Shown here: piece after piece, positions 7,899 through 16,080 of the stretch
Layout: each line of letters begins with the position of its first letter
How positions within the stretch are numbered: the first letter of the stretch is position 1
Assembly (NCBI RefSeq): GCF_030646015.1
Contig: NZ_JAUSLT010000093.1
Coordinates: 1 to 48,062 of the forward strand
Length of the DNA: 48,062 nucleotides
Direction: 5' to 3'
DNA from: Bradyrhizobium sp.
GTDB taxonomy: Bacteria > Pseudomonadota > Alphaproteobacteria > Rhizobiales > Xanthobacteraceae
Made by a program: the position numbers and the translations under genes
Notes under the pieces: model-generated
Database searches by the model: none
Told to the model about the DNA's origin: nothing
The model's input: the letters and a program-made list of their open reading frames with translations, nothing else

Positions 7899-8954
7899 AT
7901 GACTCTCATCGACTATCTCACGCGCACCCATTTCGCAGAAGCTGCGATCGAGGATGCGCTTCCCGAGGAGGTGGGGTCGCTTGCTCGGGCGCTGGTGCTC
8001 GTTGACAACGAGCCGGGAAGTGCGGCCGTTTGTTCTCGCGTGCAGGAGTCGCTCGACCAGACGTCGATCAGCCTGGCGCGGACCGATCGTGCCGGCCCTC
8101 ATGAGGAAGCGACCCTCCGGATTCTGAGGGCTATGCGCGACATCCGGACAGACACGCTCATCGCCGTGGGCGGATCTGCAGCCGTCGGGCAGGCGCGGCT
8201 CGTTGCGGAGCATGCATTGCGGCGCGGCGAACACCTCACGCTGATCGCGGTCCCTGCCGGACTTTGCGATTTCGGGTTAGCGCGGCGGGTGCGCCTGGGG
8301 CAGGGGCAGCCGGTCGCCTGTCCGCGCCCCGACCGGGTCATCGCCGATCCGACGGTACTTGAGGGCGCGTCCTCGCGCCGCCTCGCCGCCGCGGCCATGG
8401 AGGTGCTGGTCCATGCCATCGAGGCCTATGCCAGCCCCGTCTACCATCCGCCGGCAGACGCGCTTGCGCTAGAGGCCACAAAGCGGCTGACGCGGTGGCT
8501 ACCGGTGGCGCTCGCTTCGCCCGGTCACCGGGAAGCGCAGCGCGAATTGATGGCCGCGGCATTGACGGCGGGGCTCGCGCTGGAAAAAGCGGTCGGAGGG
8601 GTCGATGCGCTTGCGCATCCGATCAAGGCTGAACTTGGACCCGGCGTCCTGCATGGCGATCTCCATGTGCCTTTGATGGCGGCCATGGCCGACTTCAATA
8701 CCGAGGCCGTGGGCGAACGATACGCCACCATGGCCGAAACCTTTGCCAGAACAACGCGGGAGCCGCACTTCAGCACCGCAATCGGAGCTTTCGCCCGCGC
8801 CATCGGCCTGCCAACCTCCTTGCGGGAGATGGGGATCAATCCGGCTCGGTTCGATCGTTTTGCGGAAATGGCAGCGAACGACCCCGGAGCCCTTGCCAAT
8901 CCCCGACGGCTGACCCCAGGCGACTGCCGCCGTATTCTCGAGGCCGCCTGGTGA
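7899..8954 (+). CDS. Iron-containing alcohol dehydrogenase / maleylacetate reductase-like
   Basis: A 351-residue member of the iron-dependent alcohol dehydrogenase superfamily, whose closest recognisable branch by length and layout is maleylacetate reductase. Such enzymes use NAD(P)H to reduce maleylacetate in the last step of many aromatic pathways. Visible features are the nucleotide segment AVGGSAAVGQA (residues 89-99), the metal-site helix MEVLVHAIEAY (167-177) and LAHPIKAELG...LHGDLH (239-256). The usual second Gly/Ser of the GGGS loop is altered, and the first metal-ligand position, normally Asp, is Glu168; His172, His240 and His252 are present. It may therefore have changed metal or substrate preference. 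The start ATG has GGAG eight bases upstream. It lies between the binding-protein gene and the AraC regulator on the same strand, so a role with the imported compound is likely but unproven. Confidence 0.78.
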   Translation: MTLIDYLTRTHFAEAAIEDALPEEVGSLARALVLVDNEPGSAAVCSRVQESLDQTSISLARTDRAGPHEEATLRILRAMRDIRTDTLIAVGGSAAVGQARLVAEHALRRGEHLTLIAVPAGLCDFGLARRVRLGQGQPVACPRPDRVIADPTVLEGASSRRLAAAAMEVLVHAIEAYASPVYHPPADALALEATKRLTRWLPVALASPGHREAQRELMAAALTAGLALEKAVGGVDALAHPIKAELGPGVLHGDLHVPLMAAMADFNTEAVGERYATMAETFARTTREPHFSTAIGAFARAIGLPTSLREMGINPARFDRFAEMAANDPGALANPRRLTPGDCRRILEAAW

Positions 8955-9087
8955 GCACGAACGAGCATCCGGTACGAGGAAAGGCCCCTGGGCCGGTGGC
9001 GGGGGGGGCAATTTGCCTGTTGTCACAACGCGATCTCCTTATACATTCTTCCACTACCGCGCACAAAGATGAGCGGGGAGGAAACCG

Positions 9088-9924
9088 ATGAGTATAGCTC
9101 ACGCGGTCGCACATGGTGCGTTCGGGCGCGCGTGTCTCTATGAGCTGGATCGGCCGATGGTGCCGCATGCCCATCGCGAGGGGCATCTGATCTTTCACGT
9201 CAGCGGACCGGTCGCCAGCGTGGTTGTCGATGGCAAGACCTTGCCGCTCACGACCCGGAGCGCAACGGCAATCAGCCCATGGCAACCGCATTATTTTGCG
9301 CCGGTTGACCGCCGGGAACCAACGCTGACGCTCGTTCTCTACATCCGCCCGGGCTGGTTTGTTGATGCGAGCCACACGGCCTTCGAAATCCTGCGCTTCG
9401 GCCGCTCGACGGTCGAGATGAGCGACCACATCACCCGGCTTGTCTCGGAAACCGCACGGCTTCTCGCCAACCATGGCGGCTGCGATGGCTCTTTCGAGGA
9501 CCGGCTCAGTGCGCTGACGCAGGCGGCCTTCGATCAGACCTGGCAGTGGACGAGCGCGGCTGACAGGCCGGCGGCCCAATGCTCGGGACTGCGGGATTTT
9601 CGTTTAAGGCGCGCGATCAGCCTCCTGAGCGAGCGGCTCGGCGAACCCGTCGACCTCGCACAGATCTCGCGGAACGCCGGCCTGTCGCGCCCCCATTTCT
9701 TCAAGCTGTTTCGCGAGCAGATGGGTCTGCCCCCCACGATCTTCCTCAACGCCCTTCGCATGGAGCGCGCCATCGAGCGATTGGCCAGAGGCCGGGAAAC
9801 GGTTTCTGAAATCGGGCTTGATCTCGGCTTTGCGACCCCGGCGAGCTTCTCGCGGTTCTTTATCGCCAATGGCGTCGTGCCGCCGAGCGCCTACCGGCGC
9901 AGCGTCGCGGGCCTCACCCACTGA
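9088..9924 (+). CDS. AraC-family transcriptional regulator
   Basis: A 278-residue AraC/XylS-type regulator. The first ~160 residues form a cupin-like sensory part (HAHREGHLIFHVSG and following, typical of an AraC arm and barrel). The last ~100 residues form the double helix-turn-helix: first motif PVDLAQISRNAGLSRPHFFKLF, second motif TVSEIGLDLGFATPASFSRFF, then the usual PSAYRR end. The start ATG follows GGGGAGGA by six bases. It is placed between the dehydrogenase-like gene and the long liv/molybdenum operon. A direct repeat with 20-base spacing at 9948-9978, right behind the gene and before livH, is the kind of site AraC proteins bind, so I infer it is the activator of the downstream operon in response to the transported compound. 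Confidence 0.92.
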   Translation: MSIAHAVAHGAFGRACLYELDRPMVPHAHREGHLIFHVSGPVASVVVDGKTLPLTTRSATAISPWQPHYFAPVDRREPTLTLVLYIRPGWFVDASHTAFEILRFGRSTVEMSDHITRLVSETARLLANHGGCDGSFEDRLSALTQAAFDQTWQWTSAADRPAAQCSGLRDFRLRRAISLLSERLGEPVDLAQISRNAGLSRPHFFKLFREQMGLPPTIFLNALRMERAIERLARGRETVSEIGLDLGFATPASFSRFFIANGVVPPSAYRRSVAGLTH

Positions 9925-9947
9925 AAGAGGTGCTGCCCCCAAAGAAG

Positions 9948-9978
9948 AGACGTTCGGGCTAGAGAAAAGACGTTCGGG
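9948..9978 (+). promoter_or_regulatory. Direct repeat, candidate AraC-protein operator
   Basis: AGACGTTCGGG occurs at 9948-9958 and again at 9968-9978, exactly 20 bases apart, that is about two helical turns on one face of the DNA. Flanking bases are also alike (A-rich before, short A/G run after). AraC-family proteins typically bind such direct half-sites and recruit polymerase just downstream. The livH start is 85 bases further on, leaving room for a promoter. I saw no third copy before the binding-protein gene. Confidence 0.6.
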
Positions 9979-10062
9979 AAAGGACAGGCCGGCAACTTCA
10001 ATCTAGCCTTCATTCCAACGGTGGCGAAGCTGTGCCACGGGAAGCTGCTAGGCCGTTCTGAG

Positions 10063-11079
10063 ATGGACAATTTCATCAAGCGCTATCCGCTCTGGAGCCT
10101 GATTTTCATCCTCTTGGCCATAGCGTTCCTGTATCTTGTGTTAGCCCCCTGGCCACCCGAACTGGTGGCGAGCTGGGGCCGCAAGCAAATCTTCCTGAAT
10201 GCACTCTTGGGCGGTATCACGCTTGGCGCGCTCTATTTCCTCGTAGCGGCCGGCTTCACGCTGATTTTCGGCCTGATGCGTGTCGTCAACCTCGCGCACG
10301 GCTCGCTGTTCCTGATCGGCGGATATGTCGGCTACGAGGTCGCGACCGCCTCGGGTTCGTGGCTGCTGGCATTTCCGGTTGTGTTCATCGTCGTGGGGCT
10401 GATCGGGCTCCTGATGCAGTTCTTCATCTTCTCGAAGATGGAAGGCGAAGAGCTCCGGCAGACGCTGGTCAGCATCGGGCTTTCGATCGTGTTTGCCGAC
10501 CTCATGCTCTGGTGGTGGGGCGGGCAATCGTATTCGATCCTCGCTCCGCAATTCCTGCAGGGGCCGATGGAATTGCCCCTCGTGAGCAACGTCAACGAAG
10601 CGACCGGCGTGGTCACCTGGCTACGCTACCCGTCCGTGCGCGTCTGGATCCTGGTGGCGGCAATCGTGATCGGCATCGCGATGTGGCTGGTCTTGAACCG
10701 CACCGCGCTTGGCATGCTGATCCGTGCGGGCGTCGACGACCGTGAAATGCTGGCCGCTTCCGGCGTGCGCATCCACCTGGTGTTTCTGGCGGTGTTCGGC
10801 TTCGGCGCCGGGCTTGCCGGTATCGCGGGGATCGTCGGCGCCACGTTCCAGTCGCTGTCGCCGGGCGAGGATACGCGTTTCCTGCTGGCGAGCCTCGTGG
10901 TGGTGATCGTCGGAGGCATGGGCTCGATCGTCGGCGCGGCCCTGGGCGCGCTGATCATCGGGGTGGCCGAACAGATGGGGTTTGTCTACGCACCGACCTA
11001 TTCGATCGTTCTCACCTTCCTCATCATGGCGGCGGTGCTGGCGTTTCGCCCGCAAGGCCTCCTCGGAACGAGGCGGTAG
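10063..11079 (+). CDS. Branched-chain amino-acid-type ABC permease, LivH-like
   Basis: A 338-residue inner-membrane permease of the LivH family, one half of the channel of an ABC importer. Several hydrophobic segments are visible along its length, including GLIFGLMRVVNLAHGSLFLIGGY-type sequence near residues 75-95, the family hallmark, and the conserved cytoplasmic loop RAGVDDREMLAASGV. It has about 35 residues before the first conserved block, with a strong hydrophobic helix near residues 9-28. I start at the ATG at 10063 because this gives a normal charged N-terminus; an in-frame GTG at 10021 would add 14 residues. It is the first gene of a long same-strand run and ends three bases before LivM. 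Confidence 0.9.
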   Translation: MDNFIKRYPLWSLIFILLAIAFLYLVLAPWPPELVASWGRKQIFLNALLGGITLGALYFLVAAGFTLIFGLMRVVNLAHGSLFLIGGYVGYEVATASGSWLLAFPVVFIVVGLIGLLMQFFIFSKMEGEELRQTLVSIGLSIVFADLMLWWWGGQSYSILAPQFLQGPMELPLVSNVNEATGVVTWLRYPSVRVWILVAAIVIGIAMWLVLNRTALGMLIRAGVDDREMLAASGVRIHLVFLAVFGFGAGLAGIAGIVGATFQSLSPGEDTRFLLASLVVVIVGGMGSIVGAALGALIIGVAEQMGFVYAPTYSIVLTFLIMAAVLAFRPQGLLGTRR

Positions 11080-11082
11080 GAC

Positions 11083-12144
11083 ATGTCCGTTGCCGATCAA
11101 GCCCCTGGCTTCGCCAGCGCCGCCGACCAGCGAATGTGGTCCGAGCGCATTCCCGCCCCCTGGTGGATCTTCGGGTTTATCCTGCTGTTGCTGCCGATCG
11201 TGGCCAACAATTTCTGGCTGTTCCAGATCATGGGCTGGACTTTCATTCTGGGCATGATCGGGCTCAGCCTGATGTTCCTCGCCGGCTATGGCGGAATGGT
11301 GAGCCTGCTGCAAATGTCGATTGCCGGAATGGCCGGCTACATGGTCGCGATTCTTGGGCCGTCCGGTGCCGCCAACGTCAGTCTCGGCCTTACCTGGTGG
11401 ATCGTGCTTCCGGCCGCCTTCCTGATCGCGGCTATTTTCGCGACGATATGTGGCGCGCTCGCCGTTCGCACGGATGGCATCTACACGATCATGATCACGC
11501 TCGCGGTTGCGGCGGCCTTCTTCTATTTCACCCGACAGAACTACTCGATTTTCAACGGTTATTCCGGGTTCAACCTCGTGTTGCCGCCGAAGCTTTTCGG
11601 CGTGAACTGGCGCGATCCCGTGCCTTTCTACTATCTCACGCTCGCCTGCGCCGCGCTTTGCTACGGCGCAGTCGTCTATCTCGCGCGCTCTCCCTTCGGG
11701 CTCGCCCTGCAGGGCGTGCGCGACAACCCGCGCCGCATGGCGGCACTGGGTTTCAACGTGACCGCCCATCGCGTGGCGGCCTACGCGCTGGCCAGCGTTT
11801 TCGCGTCTACGGGCGGCATTCTTCTGGTCTGGCAGAACGCGCAGATCGCGCCGGGCACGATCGGGATCTCCTCCGCGATCGACGTCCTCGTGGTCGCGGT
11901 CGTCGGCGGGATACGCCGTCCGCTCGGACCGTTTATCGGAGCCTTCATCTACGTGTTGCTGCAGGTGTTCTCGACCGACATTCTCGGCTTTTTCGGTTTC
12001 TCAGCGGATCGCTTCAAGCTGATCATCGGGATCGGTTTCCTCGCGGTCGTGCTGTTCTCGCCGGATGGCGTGCTAGGCCTGTGGGATCGCTGGCGCGCAG
12101 GGGTGGCGGCGCGCAAGGCCGCGACGACGGGAGGCGCGACATGA
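11083..12144 (+). CDS. Branched-chain amino-acid-type ABC permease, LivM-like
   Basis: A 353-residue permease of the LivM family, partner of LivH. Typical features are the central GLSLMFLAGYGGMVSLLQMSI-like helix near residues 60-80, the family loop LALQGVRDNPRRMAALGFNV, and the C-terminal block GGIRRPLGPFIGA. It is entirely membrane-embedded except for short ends. The stop overlaps the start of the ATPase gene (ATGA at 12141-12144), which shows translational coupling. With LivH, LivG and the LivF part of the next fused gene it forms a complete importer. Confidence 0.93.
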   Translation: MSVADQAPGFASAADQRMWSERIPAPWWIFGFILLLLPIVANNFWLFQIMGWTFILGMIGLSLMFLAGYGGMVSLLQMSIAGMAGYMVAILGPSGAANVSLGLTWWIVLPAAFLIAAIFATICGALAVRTDGIYTIMITLAVAAAFFYFTRQNYSIFNGYSGFNLVLPPKLFGVNWRDPVPFYYLTLACAALCYGAVVYLARSPFGLALQGVRDNPRRMAALGFNVTAHRVAAYALASVFASTGGILLVWQNAQIAPGTIGISSAIDVLVVAVVGGIRRPLGPFIGAFIYVLLQVFSTDILGFFGFSADRFKLIIGIGFLAVVLFSPDGVLGLWDRWRAGVAARKAATTGGAT

Positions 12145-12950
12145 ACGCGCCCGTCGTGACGTCCCGGATGAACTTGCCCGGGGCTGGCAATGCCAGCTCC
12201 GGCAATGCGCTGGAACTGCGCGGCATCACCAAGATGTTCGGCGCGCTGGCAGCCATCTCGGACGTGACGCTTTCGGTGAAACCGGGCGAAAGGCGGGCCG
12301 TTCTCGGCTCGAATGGCGCGGGCAAGACCACGCTGTTCAACTGCATCACCGGGGATTTTCTGCCCACAGCGGGCCTGGTCCGGTTCTTTGGCGAGGACGT
12401 GACGGTGTTCCCGCCCCATGAGCGCATCCGGCGCGGCTTGCGTCGTACCTACCAGATATCCTCGCTGTTCACCGGGCTGAGCGTGATGGATAATATCTAT
12501 CTGGCCTGCTGCGGCGTTTCCCGAAACCGTTTCTCGCTGATCCGGCCGCGCCCCGATGATGCCCTCGTGCACGCGGCAGGGGTATTGGTCGAGGCCGTGC
12601 ACCTGACCGACGACAAGGACCGATTGGTCGGCGAACTCGCCTATGGCCAGCAGCGCCAGCTTGAAGTGGCGCTGGCGCTGTCCGGCGCGCCGCGCTTCGT
12701 GCTGTTCGACGAGCCTGCGGCGGGGCTGTCGCCGACCGAGCGAGCGGATCTGGTGACGATTTTGACCTCGCTGCCGGCGCACATCGGCTTCATCATCATC
12801 GAGCACGACATGGATGTCGCGCTGCGTGTCGCCGAAAGCGTGACGATGATGCACAACGGCCGGATATTCAAGGAAGGCCGGGCCGACGAGATCGAATCCG
12901 ATCCGGAAGTTCAGGAGCTTTATCTCGGAGGCGGTCATGCCCAGCACTGA
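12141..12950 (+). CDS. ABC transporter ATP-binding protein, LivG-like
   Basis: A 269-residue ATPase of the LivG family. Walker A is GSNGAGKTT (residues 56-64), the signature motif has the LivG form [15 protein letters not shown] in place of LSGGQ, and Walker B is [12 protein letters not shown], followed by the switch His in [11 protein letters not shown]. The N-terminus has about 20 extra low-complexity residues (Asn, Gly, Ser, Ala) before the ABC domain. Start and stop both overlap the neighbouring genes (4 bases with LivM, 14 with the fused LivF gene), so expression is tightly coupled. It powers the LivHM channel together with the LivF domain. Confidence 0.94.
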   Translation: MNAPVVTSRMNLPGAGNASSGNALELRGITKMFGALAAISDVTLSVKPGERRAVLGSNGAGKTTLFNCITGDFLPTAGLVRFFGEDVTVFPPHERIRRGLRRTYQISSLFTGLSVMDNIYLACCGVSRNRFSLIRPRPDDALVHAAGVLVEAVHLTDDKDRLVGELAYGQQRQLEVALALSGAPRFVLFDEPAAGLSPTERADLVTILTSLPAHIGFIIIEHDMDVALRVAESVTMMHNGRIFKEGRADEIESDPEVQELYLGGGHAQH

Positions 12951-15198
12951 CCGCCGTCCGCCCCAACGCGGCACGCTGCCGGCGCTGCAGATTCGCGGGC
13001 TGAACCTGTATTACGGCCGCTCGCACGCGCTGCAGGGCGTCGATCTCACGCTGCAGGAGGGCGTGCTCAGCCTGGTCGGCCGCAACGGCATGGGCAAGAC
13101 CTCGCTGTGCAAGGCGATCATGGGCCTGGTGCCGGTGTCGAGCGGTTCGATCAGCGCGTTCGGCGAGGAACTGATCGGCCGCTCCACCACCGACATCGCC
13201 CGGCTCGGCATCGGCTATGTGCCGCAGGGCCGGCGACTGTGGCGATCGCTGAGTGTCGACGAGCATCTACGGCTGGCGCAGCGCGGGCCGCGCGGCGCCT
13301 GGACGCCGGAGCGGATCTACGACAACTTTCCGCGGCTTGCCGAGCGAAAGAACAATGCCGGCTCTCAGCTCTCCGGCGGCGAGCAACAGATGCTGGCTAT
13401 TTCGCGGGCGCTGCTGCTCAATCCGCGGCTCCTGATCATGGACGAGCCGACCGAAGGCCTCGCGCCTGTCATCGTCGCGCAGGTCGAGGACATGCTGGTG
13501 CGGCTGAGCGAGGAGGGCGAGGTCGCCATCCTCGTTATCGAGCAGAACATCGGCGTGGCGACCGAGATTTCCGATACGGTCGCGATCATGGTCAACGGCC
13601 GCGTCAATCGCGTCATTGAGGCGGCGCGGCTGGCAGCCGATCGTGACCTGCAACAGCGCCTGCTTGGCGTCGGCCGTCATGGGCACGAAGAGATCGAGCC
13701 ACCGCTGGCGGCCGCGAGCCAACCGGGCGGACCTCGGACCACGCCGGCGCCGGCGCGCAGCGATGCGCCGATCCGGGTCTATCTGTCGAACCCCGTGTTG
13801 CCGACCCGCTGGAGCCCTGACGTTGCCGCAGCGCGGATCGAGAGCGCCGCGCGTACCCTGACGCGAGCGCCTGTCGCTGCGGCGATCGCCGCATCGGATC
13901 GCAAGGCCGGACGCAGCATAGGTGGGCTCAACGAGCCCTTTGTCGCCGTGGCCGGCACCTTCGACACCAAGGGCGAGGAACTGCGATTCATTGCCGACCT
14001 CATCAAGGCGACGGGCCTGCCGGTGAAGCTGGTCGATCTGTCGACCACGGGCCGGATCTCCGGCGCGGACGTGCCGCCGCTGGAGATTGCGTTGCATCAC
14101 CCGCGCGGTTCCGCCGGCATATTCAATGCCGAGCGCGGCGCCGCCGTGGCGGCGATGGCGGAGGCGTTTGAAGCCTGGGTGAAGGGCAAGTCCGGCAACG
14201 ACGGCGTCAGGCTGCTGGGCCTGATTTCCGCCGGCGGCTCCGGCGCCACGGCGTTGGCGACGCCGGCGATGCGGGCGCTGCCGGTCGGCGTGCCGAAGCT
14301 GATGATCTCCACCGTCGCTTCCGGCAACACGCGGGCCTATGTCGGCCCTTCCGATATCATGATGATGTATTCGGTCACTGACGTTCAGGGCCTGAACGCG
14401 ATTTCGCGACAGGTGCTTTCGAACGGCGCGCAGGCGATGGCCGGGATGGCGCGGGCACGGCTGGAGGCGAGCAAGGCGCCGCCGCCGCGCCGGCGCGCCG
14501 GCGAAGACCGGCCGCTGGTCGGCCTTACGATGTTCGGCGTCACCACGCCCTGCGTGCAGCAGGTCACGAAGCTGATTGGTGACGACTACGAATGCCTGGT
14601 GTTCCACGCTACCGGCATCGGTGGTCAGTCGATGGAGAAGCTGGTCGACGGCGGCCTGGTGTCGGCGGTGATCGACGTCTCGACCACCGAAATCGCCGAT
14701 CTGCTGTTCGGCGGCGTGTTTCCGGCGACCGAGGACCGGCTCGGCGCCATCATCCGCAACCGGATTCCCTATGTCGGTTCGGTCGGTGCGCTCGATATGG
14801 TCAATTTCGGCGCGCCCGACAGCGTCCCCGAGCGCTACCGCGGCCGGTTGCTTCATCAGCACAATCCGCAGGTGACCCTGATGCGCACGCTGCCCGCGGA
14901 GAATGCCGAGATGGGCCGCTGGATCGGCGACCGGCTCAATCGTATGGAAGGCCCGGTACGCTTTCTGCTGCCGGAGGGCGGGGTCTCCGCACTCGATGAG
15001 GCGGGCAAGCCGTTCTTCGACCCGGCTGCGCGCGATGCGCTGTTCGGCACGCTGGAGGCGAGCGTGCGGCAGACGGCGTCACGCCAGCTCGTCCGCGTCC
15101 CGCATCACATCAATAGTCCGGCATTTGCGGCCGCGCTGGTGCAGCATTTTCGCTCCCTGCAGGGCGCACGGCCGCGCGTGCGCGCGGCGGTCCGGTAG
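12937..15198 (+). CDS. LivF-type ATPase fused to Tm-1-like (UPF0261) domain
   Basis: A 753-residue two-part protein. Residues ~15-235 are a LivF ATPase: Walker [10 protein letters not shown] (48-56), signature LSGGEQQ near 145, Walker [14 protein letters not shown] near 165. A Pro/Ala-rich linker (about 250-330) follows. From ~333 ([14 protein letters not shown]) to the end is a Tm-1-like / UPF0261 domain, with the family features GTFDTKGEE, the [21 protein letters not shown] segment and [14 protein letters not shown] glycine turns. The plant antiviral protein Tm-1 has this domain; its biochemical role in bacteria is not settled. LivF is normally ~235 residues and separate, so this gene ties an importer ATPase to a putative metabolic or nucleotide-binding domain. 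No frameshift or internal start is needed. It overlaps LivG by 14 bases and is followed at once by the PEP-hydrolase-like gene, the partner domain of plant Tm-1. Confidence 0.9.
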   Translation: MPSTDRRPPQRGTLPALQIRGLNLYYGRSHALQGVDLTLQEGVLSLVGRNGMGKTSLCKAIMGLVPVSSGSISAFGEELIGRSTTDIARLGIGYVPQGRRLWRSLSVDEHLRLAQRGPRGAWTPERIYDNFPRLAERKNNAGSQLSGGEQQMLAISRALLLNPRLLIMDEPTEGLAPVIVAQVEDMLVRLSEEGEVAILVIEQNIGVATEISDTVAIMVNGRVNRVIEAARLAADRDLQQRLLGVGRHGHEEIEPPLAAASQPGGPRTTPAPARSDAPIRVYLSNPVLPTRWSPDVAAARIESAARTLTRAPVAAAIAASDRKAGRSIGGLNEPFVAVAGTFDTKGEELRFIADLIKATGLPVKLVDLSTTGRISGADVPPLEIALHHPRGSAGIFNAERGAAVAAMAEAFEAWVKGKSGNDGVRLLGLISAGGSGATALATPAMRALPVGVPKLMISTVASGNTRAYVGPSDIMMMYSVTDVQGLNAISRQVLSNGAQAMAGMARARLEASKAPPPRRRAGEDRPLVGLTMFGVTTPCVQQVTKLIGDDYECLVFHATGIGGQSMEKLVDGGLVSAVIDVSTTEIADLLFGGVFPATEDRLGAIIRNRIPYVGSVGALDMVNFGAPDSVPERYRGRLLHQHNPQVTLMRTLPAENAEMGRWIGDRLNRMEGPVRFLLPEGGVSALDEAGKPFFDPAARDALFGTLEASVRQTASRQLVRVPHHINSPAFAAALVQHFRSLQGARPRVRAAVR

Positions 15199-15207
15199 GG
15201 GATGAGC

Positions 15208-16041
15208 ATGGCAGCAATCGATCGGCAGGTCCTTCTCGGCAGGTTTCACGCGATGATCGCCCGCGGCGAGCCGATCGTCGGTGGCGGCGCCGGCACCGGC
15301 CTGTCCGCGAAATGCGAGGAGGCCGGCGGCATCGACCTGATCGTGATCTACAATTCCGGCCGCTTCCGGATGGCCGGACGCGGTTCGCTGTCCGGCCTGA
15401 TGCCTTACGGCGACGCCAACGCGATCGTGATGGAGATGGCCGCCGAGGTGCTGCCGGTGGTGAAGAAGACTCCGGTGCTGGCCGGCGTCTGCGCCACCGA
15501 TCCGTTTCGCAGCATGGATCATTTTCTCGACGAGGTTAAAGCGATTGGCTTCTCCGGCGTGCAGAATTTTCCGACGGTCGGGCTGATCGACGGCAGCTTC
15601 CGCACCGGGCTGGAGGAAACCGGCATGTCCTACGCGCTCGAAGTCGAGATGATCGCGCTGGCCGGCGCCAAGGGGCTGTTGACGACCCCCTATGTGTTCT
15701 CTGCCGACGACGCCGCGGCGATGGCGCGCGCAGGGGCCGACATCATCGTCTGCCATTTCGGACTGACCGCCGGCGGCGCGATCGGGGCACGGACCGCGCT
15801 GAAGCTCGACGATGTTCCGGCCATGCTTGACGCTTGGGCGGCGGCGGCGCTCGCGGTGAAACCCGACGCCATCATCCTCGTGCATGGCGGCCCGGTGGCA
15901 GAGCCCGCCGACGCCGAATTCGTCATCAAGACCTCGCGGCATTGCCACGGCTTCTACGGCGCCTCCTCGATGGAGCGGCTGCCGGTCGAAGTCGCGATCC
16001 GTGAACAGACGCGGAAATTCAAGGCCATCAGTCGCAGCTGA
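15208..16041 (+). CDS. Phosphoenolpyruvate hydrolase-like TIM-barrel protein
   Basis: A 277-residue TIM-barrel protein of the PEP_hydrolase family (PF09370 type). It shows the strongly conserved start [20 protein letters not shown] and [14 protein letters not shown], the [11 protein letters not shown] block, and the late [12 protein letters not shown] segment that resembles a phosphate-binding loop. The family is thought to act on PEP-like acids, but few members have been tested. In plants the Tm-1 protein has an N-terminal UPF0261 domain and a C-terminal barrel of this type; here the two occur as neighbouring genes, with UPF0261 fused to an ABC ATPase. I start at the ATG at 15208, which has AGGGGA six bases upstream; an ATG at 15202 sits on top of that site. 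An internal 350-bp part of this gene is duplicated at 30185-30534. Confidence 0.88.
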   Translation: MAAIDRQVLLGRFHAMIARGEPIVGGGAGTGLSAKCEEAGGIDLIVIYNSGRFRMAGRGSLSGLMPYGDANAIVMEMAAEVLPVVKKTPVLAGVCATDPFRSMDHFLDEVKAIGFSGVQNFPTVGLIDGSFRTGLEETGMSYALEVEMIALAGAKGLLTTPYVFSADDAAAMARAGADIIVCHFGLTAGGAIGARTALKLDDVPAMLDAWAAAALAVKPDAIILVHGGPVAEPADAEFVIKTSRHCHGFYGASSMERLPVEVAIREQTRKFKAISRS

Positions 16042-16080
16042 GATGAACTATCGACCGTACTTCGTGGAGGGAGAACAGAC

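Noticed and set aside
13267..14862. 531-codon minus-strand open frame opposite the LivF-Tm-1 gene
   Set aside because: Shadow frame; the plus strand encodes Walker motifs and the GTFDTKGEE domain.
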